From contig DFKH01000017.1 in assembly GCA_002373815.1 (NCBI GenBank), positions 1 through 11,552 on the forward strand: 11,552 bases of DNA. Direction: 5' to 3'. Under the pieces are notes generated by a model. That model was not told where the DNA came from. It worked only from the letters and a program-made list of their open reading frames with translations, and made no database searches. Shown here one piece after another: positions 1 to 6,311 of the stretch (position 1 is its first letter; each line of letters starts with the position of its first letter). The stretch comes from Alphaproteobacteria bacterium UBA3650. Lineage in GTDB: Bacteria; Pseudomonadota; Alphaproteobacteria; CAAHEQ01; UBA3637. A program made the translations under genes and the position numbers.

Positions 1-330
1 TACTTTATGCTCTTTATCCCCGCCAACGATATCCAAAATATCCCGAACATTGTTATCATCCATCGCTAAAATATAATCAAATTTATCATAGTCGGACTTG
101 CGAATTTGTCGTGAATAATGCTCGGTAAAGGGAACTTTCATTTGCTTCAGCATATCCGCCGCCCGATAATCCAGCGGCTCATGAACCATTTCATTATACC
201 CCTCTGTTGCGGCAGAGGCAATTTCAAATTGGTCCGTCACACCTTTTTCGGCGACCATTTGTTTCATCACAAACTCCGCCATCGGCGACCGACATATATT
301 CCCAAGACAGACGAATAAGACTTTGATCAT
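1..330 (-). CDS. Low-molecular-weight protein-tyrosine phosphatase, C-terminus cut by window edge
   Basis: A cytoplasmic phosphatase that hydrolyses phosphotyrosine (or related low-molecular-weight phosphoesters) through a cysteinyl-phosphate intermediate. Read from the ATG at 330 on the minus strand, the protein begins MIKVLFVCLGNICRSPMAE. This carries the family P-loop C-X5-R-S with nucleophile Cys8, Arg14 and Ser15 in the usual position at the extreme N-terminus. The stretch around YILAMDDNN (about residues 76-84) is also typical. The frame is open for all 110 codons to base 1. Family members are about 150-160 residues, so roughly 40-50 residues, including the catalytic Asp-Pro loop, lie outside the window. 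A weak TAGGT ribosome binding site sits 5 nt before the start. It is divergent from the restriction operon and looks like the native left flank of the island. Whether it acts on tyrosine kinases, or is arsenate-reductase-like, cannot be told from this part. Confidence 0.93.
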   Translation of the reverse strand, partial: MIKVLFVCLGNICRSPMAEFVMKQMVAEKGVTDQFEIASAATEGYNEMVHEPLDYRAADMLKQMKVPFTEHYSRQIRKSDYDKFDYILAMDDNNVRDILDIVGGDKEHKV

Positions 331-467
331 TCAATACCTATTATAATAAAATTATTTATGCTTTCATAGTACACAATATAAAAAATAATTCAAGTCTTTG
401 TCACATGGGGCGTACTCTCGTTAGAAGCGATTTCACAGAATAAAAATCAGAAAAAAACTCATTTTTC

Positions 468-496
468 TTGCAATAAAATATTATTTTGGGTATTTT
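468..496 (+). promoter_or_regulatory. Candidate sigma70-type promoter of the restriction operon
   Basis: TTGCAA at 468-473 and TATTTT at 491-496 are separated by 17 nt. Each hexamer matches the consensus at four of six positions. The element lies 36 nt before the preferred mod start and is the best-spaced pair I found in the 331-532 gap. The surrounding DNA is very AT-rich, so chance matches are likely. Confidence 0.3.
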
Positions 497-499
497 ATT
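472..499. repeat. AT-rich inverted repeat overlapping the candidate mod promoter
   Basis: AATAAAATA (472-480) and TATTTTATT (491-499) are perfect 9-nt inverted arms around a 10-nt spacer. A second, nested palindrome AAAATA-T-TATTTT lies at 475-487, and TATTTT recurs at 482-487 and 491-496. The arms cover the candidate -10 box and part of the spacer, where an operator could act. Low sequence complexity makes chance a real alternative. Confidence 0.4.
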
Positions 500-522
500 A
501 GCCATGTAAAAATCTAAAAAAT

Positions 523-526
523 GGAG
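523..526 (+). promoter_or_regulatory. Ribosome binding site that decides the mod start
   Basis: GGAG at 523-526 is followed by 6 nt and then ATG at 533. The earlier in-frame ATG at 521 overlaps this site and has no purine-rich sequence at the right distance upstream (only A-rich sequence). The ATG at 533 is therefore the better start, giving a protein that begins MQELDIKK. Confidence 0.6.
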
Positions 527-532
527 CACTTC

Positions 533-2449
533 ATGCAGGAATTGGATATTAAAAAGTTGGATGGCAAGAGCTTGGACGTGGCTGAGACGGATAAAGAACG
601 TTTGAAAGCCGTGTTTCCGCAATGTTTTGTTGAGGGCAAACTTGATATTGATAAGCTGTTGTCGCTATGTGGCGAATATATCGACAATGACTTTGAAAAA
701 TATAAGTTTGAATGGAAAGGCAAATCCGAGTGCCTGCGTATCGCCGGAAAACGTTCTACAGGTACATTAAGACCTTGTCCGGAGGAAAGCGTGGACTTTG
801 AAAATACCAATAACCTTTACATTGAGGGCGACAATTTAGAAGTCTTAAAGCTGTTACAAACGGCTTATTATCGCAAAGTTAAGATGATTTACATTGATCC
901 GCCGTATAATACCGGTAATGACTTTGTTTATGAAGATGACTTCAAAGATCCGCTTGCAAAATATAAAGAAATTACCAGCCAAACCACCAAGTCTAATCCT
1001 GAAACTATGGGACGTTATCACACCAACTGGCTGAACATGATGTATCCGCGCCTGCGTTTAGCCGCCAACTTGCTCCGTGACGATGGCGTTATTTTCATCA
1101 GCATTGATGATAATGAAATTACCAATCTCCGTCGTGTTTGTGATGAGGTTTTCGGGGAAGAAAACTTTATTGCGCAGTTTATTGTCGCTTCTAATTCCAC
1201 AAAAAATAATTCTAAGTATGTTTCTGTTTCTCACGAATATGTTTTGTGCTATTGCAAAAATATATATTCACTTGGCGATGAATGGAAAGTCAAAAAGAAC
1301 AATGTTGATGAATACTACAATAGAGCCATGCAACTTGTTAAAAGAAACCTATCCGAAGAAGAAATACATAATGAATTGTTAGAATTGGTAAAATATCCGC
1401 GTTTTTATGACTTAGATCACTACACCTATGCGGATAAAAGAGGAATATATCAAACAGATAATCCCGGAGGAGTAACTAATGGAAATATGGTGACTGAAGT
1501 TGTCCATCCTGTGACCGGGAAACTCTGTGCTAAACCTGTTGGCGGCTGGAGATATAAAGACGAAGAAATTAAAAGACTAGAAAAAGAAGGATTGTTAGCA
1601 TTTGGCAAGGATGAAACGATTGTTCCACGTCCAAAACGCTATTTGGACGACTACATTTACCAAGTTCCCAAATCAACTCTTTTCTTTGACTCTCAATCAT
1701 CTACAAAATGGTTAAAAGCTAATAATTTGCCTTTTGATTTTGCCAAGGCGGTTGAATTTATCAAATACTTGTTATCAACATCTTCAAAGAATGATGACAT
1801 CATCCTTGACTTCTTCTCCGGTTCGGCAACCACCGCTCATGCGGTTATGCAATTAAACGCGGAAGATGGTGGCAAACGCCAGTTTATCATGGTGCAACTT
1901 CCGGAATTAACTGATGAGAAATCAGAAGCATTCAAAGCCGGATATAAAAACATTTGCGAAATCGGTAAAGAGCGCATTCGCCGGGCCGGTGCAAAAATCA
2001 AAGAGCAAAACGCCGATGTAGATGTTGGCTTTAAGGTTTTGAAGCTCGATACGTCAAATCTGGTTAAATGGGACGATACACCGCTTGCCAGCACCGATAC
2101 AGCTGATTTATTCACACGTATGGACGGTATGATTGAAAGCATAAAGAAAGGTCGCTCTGAACTTGATGTTGTTTACGAAGTGATGTTAAAACTCGGTATT
2201 CCGGCAACTTATAAAGTTTTTGAAAATAATCTCAACGGCCGTAAAGTCTATTCCATCGGCGAAGACGGACTTATTCTCGTCTGCTTGGATGGTAAAAACG
2301 GCGGTATTACACCGGAAGATATAACTGCTATGTGCGAATTGTCGCCGGCAAAAATTGTCGCGGCTGAAGAAGCCTTTAAGGACGATGTTGCCCTCTCAAA
2401 CGCTTTCTATATAAGCAAAGACAGCGGCGTGGAAATTATGTTGCTCTAG
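533..2449 (+). CDS. mod: Type III restriction-modification system, adenine-N6 DNA methyltransferase (Mod)
   Basis: Uses S-adenosylmethionine to methylate adenine in a short asymmetric site, and gives sequence specificity to the Mod-Res restriction complex. Numbering from the 533 start (638 aa), the catalytic motif DPPYNTG is at 122-128, preceded by a hydrophobic KMIYI strand. The SAM-binding motif FFSGSATTAH is at 427-436. Catalytic motif before SAM motif is the beta-class order of type III Mod and related enzymes, and 638 aa is close to EcoP15I Mod. The region between them (about 220-370) is the target-recognition domain. Arginine codons there are mostly AGA, whereas the flanking conserved parts mostly use CGT/CGC, which suggests a swapped specificity cassette. 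The gene heads the operon; its TAG stop is 6 nt before the next ATG. An in-frame ATG at 521 would add four residues. No simple-sequence repeat that would cause phase variation was seen. The recognition site cannot be predicted. Confidence 0.93.
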   Translation: MQELDIKKLDGKSLDVAETDKERLKAVFPQCFVEGKLDIDKLLSLCGEYIDNDFEKYKFEWKGKSECLRIAGKRSTGTLRPCPEESVDFENTNNLYIEGDNLEVLKLLQTAYYRKVKMIYIDPPYNTGNDFVYEDDFKDPLAKYKEITSQTTKSNPETMGRYHTNWLNMMYPRLRLAANLLRDDGVIFISIDDNEITNLRRVCDEVFGEENFIAQFIVASNSTKNNSKYVSVSHEYVLCYCKNIYSLGDEWKVKKNNVDEYYNRAMQLVKRNLSEEEIHNELLELVKYPRFYDLDHYTYADKRGIYQTDNPGGVTNGNMVTEVVHPVTGKLCAKPVGGWRYKDEEIKRLEKEGLLAFGKDETIVPRPKRYLDDYIYQVPKSTLFFDSQSSTKWLKANNLPFDFAKAVEFIKYLLSTSSKNDDIILDFFSGSATTAHAVMQLNAEDGGKRQFIMVQLPELTDEKSEAFKAGYKNICEIGKERIRRAGAKIKEQNADVDVGFKVLKLDTSNLVKWDDTPLASTDTADLFTRMDGMIESIKKGRSELDVVYEVMLKLGIPATYKVFENNLNGRKVYSIGEDGLILVCLDGKNGGITPEDITAMCELSPAKIVAAEEAFKDDVALSNAFYISKDSGVEIMLL

Positions 2450-2455
2450 AGGTGG

Positions 2456-3154
2456 ATGATGTGTGATTTTTTGAATTTGGAAACTGTTGAGAAAGTAGCC
2501 TCCATCCTTGGTAATTTGGGGATATTTGTTTTAACTGCTTATGGCTTTTGGCTTTACCACTTTTCAAAAAATCTTAAAATCACCTCTTTCGGAGAAAATC
2601 ATAATTCTTTTGAAGGAAGCGGTTTACATTGCACAATTTTCAATAAAACGCTCTCTCCAAAAACGATTACGGCCATTTCTGTTGTATTCAACAATAAATA
2701 CTTAATGACACTAAAAACTTTTGATGAGCCATTTTTGTTGGAACCTTTTCATGCATATAACATTATAGGGAAAAGATATTCCTATGAGCCTGAAATTCCT
2801 ATGCATAAAGACATATATTTTAGAGTTCAAACACCCGAAAAGACAATTTTTATCCCATTTACTGGTAAAATCAAAAAAAGGAAAAAGTTGGAAACCATTA
2901 CAACGCATAGCGTTATGTTTGATAATGAGGTTATTTCAGGATCTATAAGGTATGCGATTCTTTACTGGAATAAGAACGAAGACAAGCGTCATCGTATTCT
3001 GATAAATGACAAAGGGATGATGGATAGAACGATACTAAACTTTAATGCTCTACCCAAAGAAGTAGTTAATAATGATAGGCAAATGGAAGCTTTTTTCAAA
3101 ACTAAATTTACAAACCCCGAAATAAAATATGTAATTTATAAGATAGGTAAATGA
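2456..3154 (+). CDS. Unknown one-pass membrane protein encoded between mod and res
   Basis: I do not recognise this 232-aa family. Residues about 15-36 (from VASILGNLG to FWLYHF) are a clear hydrophobic helix, with only short N-terminal sequence before it. The rest (about 40-232) is soluble, beta-rich in appearance and basic, with a KIKKRKKLE patch near residue 143 and no enzymatic motif I can name. AGAGG ending at 2452 is a good Shine-Dalgarno for ATG 2456 or the adjacent ATG 2459. The TGA stop overlaps the res ATG by 4 nt, so it is part of the same transcript and probably translationally coupled to res. Its arginine codons are mostly AGA/AGG and it is more AT-rich by eye than mod or res, which suggests a later insertion into the operon. 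It could anchor the complex at the membrane, regulate restriction, or be an independent passenger. Nothing in the sequence decides between these. Confidence 0.85.
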   Translation: MMCDFLNLETVEKVASILGNLGIFVLTAYGFWLYHFSKNLKITSFGENHNSFEGSGLHCTIFNKTLSPKTITAISVVFNNKYLMTLKTFDEPFLLEPFHAYNIIGKRYSYEPEIPMHKDIYFRVQTPEKTIFIPFTGKIKKRKKLETITTHSVMFDNEVISGSIRYAILYWNKNEDKRHRILINDKGMMDRTILNFNALPKEVVNNDRQMEAFFKTKFTNPEIKYVIYKIGK

Positions 3155-6100
3155 GCATGAAACTAAAGTTTAAGAATCAAGAATTTCAAACCGATGCCGT
3201 GAATGCGGCGGTGGAGCTGTTCAAAGGTCAAGAAAAAGCAAATATGACTTTTTCAATCGCTGATAACTCCGCGCAAGCCTCTTTTTTGCAAAATGAATTC
3301 GGTTTCGGTAACAAGTTGGTGTTAGATGAGGAAACTATAAACAACAATCTTCATGCAATCCAAAAGGCTCATTCTCTGCCGCAAACCAACATTGACGGCA
3401 TAAAGGCTGTACCACTCTCAATCGAAATGGAAACCGGAACCGGTAAAACTTTCGTTTATACCAAAACCATTTTGGAGCTTAACCACCGCTATGGCTTTAC
3501 AAAATTCATTATTGTTGTTCCGAGTGTGGCTATTCGTGAGGGCGTAAACAAGTCATTTCAGGTTACGGAAGAATATTTCAAAAATCAATATGACGGTGTG
3601 CCGTACCGCTACTTTATTTATAATTCGGCCAAGCTCTCTGATGTGCGAGCCTTTGCAACTTCCAGCAACATTGAAATCATGATCATCAACATTGATGCTT
3701 TCAAAAAGGCCGAAAATATTATCAATCAAGAGCAGGATAAACTGAACGGCGAAACCGCTATGCGCTATATTCAAGACACAAATCCTGTTGTGATTATCGA
3801 TGAGCCTCAAAGTGTGGATAATACCGTTAAGGCTAAAGAAGCCATCGCATCACTTAATCCACTATGTGTTTTGCGCTATTCTGCAACCCACCGCGAAAAG
3901 CAAAACCTTGTCTATCGCTTAACGCCGGTTGATGCATATCAAATGGGATTAGTAAAACAGATTTGCGTTATTTCAAATTCAGTTATCAATGATTCAAACA
4001 AACCCTATATCGCCTTAAAGAACGTTTCAAACGCCAACGGCTTTTCGGTCAAATTGGAAATCGATGTTGAAGACGATAATGCCCACATTACCCGTAAGGT
4101 TATCACAGTTAAACCGGACGATGACTTGTTTATTAAATCCGGCCATCGCAAAATTTATGAAGGCTATGTTGTTTCCGGAATTGATTGCACGAGCGGCCTT
4201 GAAGGTGTGGAATTTGCTAATTCGGAGTATGTTGCCCTTGGAAAAGCGATTGGAAGCGTTGATGAAAATGTTTTGAAACGCGCACAAATTTACCAAACCA
4301 TTAAAACACATCTTGATAAAGAATTGCGCTATTTTGATATGGGAATTAAAGTGCTGTCCTTGTTCTTTATTGATGAAGTTAAAAAATACCGCCAAGAAGA
4401 CGGTAGCAAGGGTATTTATGCCGAAATGTTCGAGGAATGCTATAACGAGCTGATCAATAAGCCTAAGTATGTCATTTTGAAAACAAAGTTTGATACAAAC
4501 GTTAATAAGGCTCACAACGGTTACTTCTCCCAGGATAAAAAAGGGAAATATAAGGATACCAAAGGCGATACGCAGGCCGATGATGACACTTATAACACGA
4601 TTATGAAAGATAAAGAATGGCTGTTGTCTTTTGAATGTCCGCTCCGCTTTATTTTCTCACACTCTGCCTTAAAGGAAGGTTGGGATAATCCGAACGTTTT
4701 CCAAGTCTGCACGCTGATCGAGCAAAAATCTCTGTTTACCTGCCGTCAGAAGATCGGTCGTGGTTTAAGACTTTGTGTAAATCAAGACGGCGAGCGGATC
4801 GAGGATAAAAACATCAATGTTCTACACGTTATCGCCAACGAAAGTTTTGCCGAATTTGCCGATAAATTGCAAAAAGAAATTGAAGATGAAACCGGTGTTA
4901 AATTTGGCGTTTTCGAATTGGATATGCTTGTCGGATACTCTTATGATGAAGAAGTAGAAGTTGAACGTAGAGTCAGCGAAAGCGAGGCCACCGCTATTGT
5001 TGAAGATTTACAAAAATATGGCTTAATTGATGATGGTGGCTACATTAAACCGGAAGTTAAGCCGGAAGAAATTAAAATCGAAAATATCCCCATGCCGGAG
5101 CCGGTAAAAACACATGTTCAAGATATGATCAAAACTTCAAAGCAGGTGTCGGTTGCCGCGCTTGCTAATACAACATATAAAGAAACTGTTGTCGAGAAAA
5201 AGACATTTTCGTATGAGGAAGCGGCCGCGATCATGGATGAGCTAAAGGATAAAAAAGTCATTGATAGCAAGAATAAGATTAAAGATACAATGAAAGCACA
5301 GCTTGCCGCCGGTACACTCAATTTAAGCGAGCGTTGGTCAAAAGCCGCGCAACGTGCGATTTTACAGTCTATGAACAAGGCTGATAATAAACTCAACATC
5401 CGCGATGCTTCCAAGGATGTAACGGTAAAACTCAATAAACGTGCGCTATTATCGCCTGAATTTATGGAACTTTGGAATAAGATCAAGCAAAAGACCACTT
5501 ACCGTGTACAATTTGATTTAGATAAACTTATCGCAGATAGTATCAAAGATATTCGCGAAATGCCGGAGATTGCCTCAGCGCGTTTACTCAGTCAGACGGC
5601 CTCTGTTGATATTCAAAAATCCGGTGTGACGGCTCAGGCTGGTGCAATGTTTACTCAAAACATCGAAAAGAGCTATGATGTTTTGCCGGATATCTTGCGT
5701 TTAATTTCTACCAAAACATTGCTGAAACGATCTACCGTGAATAAAATCATTCAAGAAAGCGGTCGAGCCGGAGACTTTTTGAAGAACCCACAAGACTTTT
5801 ACGAAAAGGTTTTGGAAATCATCCAGCGCAATCGCCATGCATTGGCCATTGATGGCATCAAGTATATCAAATTGGCCGGCGAAGAATATGCAGTACAAGA
5901 GATTTTCTCGAGTGAAGAATTGATTGCTAACCTCGATCGTAATGCTGTCGCGGTTAAAAACAGCGTTTATGACTATGTTATTTATGACAGTAGCACGGTT
6001 GAAAAGCCGTTTGCCGTGGCTTTGGATGAGGATCCTGACGTTAAAATGTTCTTTAAAATTCCAAGCCGGTTTAAGATTGATACACCTATTGGAACCTATA

Positions 6101-6309
6101 ATCCGGACTGGGCCGTATATTTAGAGAAAAATGGCGAACAGAAACTTTATTTCGTGCTTGAAACCAAAGGAACTGATTCGTTCTATGGCCTGCGACCGGA
6201 AGAACAACAAAAAATCCATTGCGGTGCACAGCACTTCAAAGCTCTTGATAATGTTATCTACTCCGAACAGCCGGTCAGAAATTGGCAGGAATTCAAAAAG
6301 ACGGTATAG
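3151..6309 (+). CDS. res: Type III restriction enzyme, helicase-endonuclease subunit (Res)
   Basis: With Mod, this subunit uses ATP to search or slide along unmethylated DNA and cleaves beside a recognition site when two complexes meet. The 1052-aa protein shows the superfamily 2 helicase motifs in order: Walker A METGTGKT (93-100), Walker B IIDEPQ (215-220), SATH (244-247), SALKEGWDNPN (505-515) and QKIGRGLRL (533-541). Near the C-terminus is a PD-(D/E)XK nuclease signature, with NPDW (Pro985, Asp986) and ETK (Glu1004, Lys1006) at the spacing expected of type III Res. All key residues are present, so it should be active. Length is a little above EcoP15I Res. Two similar 19-residue segments at about 609-627 and 687-705 lie between helicase and nuclease. 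The ATG at 3151 overlaps the previous stop; an in-frame ATG at 3157 sits at a better distance from AGGT and may be the true start. The stop is 2 nt before the next gene. Confidence 0.95.
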   Translation: MSMKLKFKNQEFQTDAVNAAVELFKGQEKANMTFSIADNSAQASFLQNEFGFGNKLVLDEETINNNLHAIQKAHSLPQTNIDGIKAVPLSIEMETGTGKTFVYTKTILELNHRYGFTKFIIVVPSVAIREGVNKSFQVTEEYFKNQYDGVPYRYFIYNSAKLSDVRAFATSSNIEIMIINIDAFKKAENIINQEQDKLNGETAMRYIQDTNPVVIIDEPQSVDNTVKAKEAIASLNPLCVLRYSATHREKQNLVYRLTPVDAYQMGLVKQICVISNSVINDSNKPYIALKNVSNANGFSVKLEIDVEDDNAHITRKVITVKPDDDLFIKSGHRKIYEGYVVSGIDCTSGLEGVEFANSEYVALGKAIGSVDENVLKRAQIYQTIKTHLDKELRYFDMGIKVLSLFFIDEVKKYRQEDGSKGIYAEMFEECYNELINKPKYVILKTKFDTNVNKAHNGYFSQDKKGKYKDTKGDTQADDDTYNTIMKDKEWLLSFECPLRFIFSHSALKEGWDNPNVFQVCTLIEQKSLFTCRQKIGRGLRLCVNQDGERIEDKNINVLHVIANESFAEFADKLQKEIEDETGVKFGVFELDMLVGYSYDEEVEVERRVSESEATAIVEDLQKYGLIDDGGYIKPEVKPEEIKIENIPMPEPVKTHVQDMIKTSKQVSVAALANTTYKETVVEKKTFSYEEAAAIMDELKDKKVIDSKNKIKDTMKAQLAAGTLNLSERWSKAAQRAILQSMNKADNKLNIRDASKDVTVKLNKRALLSPEFMELWNKIKQKTTYRVQFDLDKLIADSIKDIREMPEIASARLLSQTASVDIQKSGVTAQAGAMFTQNIEKSYDVLPDILRLISTKTLLKRSTVNKIIQESGRAGDFLKNPQDFYEKVLEIIQRNRHALAIDGIKYIKLAGEEYAVQEIFSSEELIANLDRNAVAVKNSVYDYVIYDSSTVEKPFAVALDEDPDVKMFFKIPSRFKIDTPIGTYNPDWAVYLEKNGEQKLYFVLETKGTDSFYGLRPEEQQKIHCGAQHFKALDNVIYSEQPVRNWQEFKKTV

Positions 6310-6311
6310 CT

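Noticed and set aside
340..345. Perfect TATAAT on the minus strand before the phosphatase gene
   Set aside because: It would place the transcript start only a few bases before the ATG, leaving no room for the ribosome binding site, and no -35 is seen at the proper distance.
521..700. Phase-variable mod gene
   Set aside because: Many type III mod genes carry tandem tetra- or pentanucleotide repeats. I saw none in the promoter or the 5' coding part, and the frame is intact.
4027..4515. Long open frame on the minus strand inside res
   Set aside because: It lies fully opposite a well-supported helicase frame, has no matching domain and no ribosome binding site. Several similar shadows inside mod, res and the helicase gene were dropped for the same reason.
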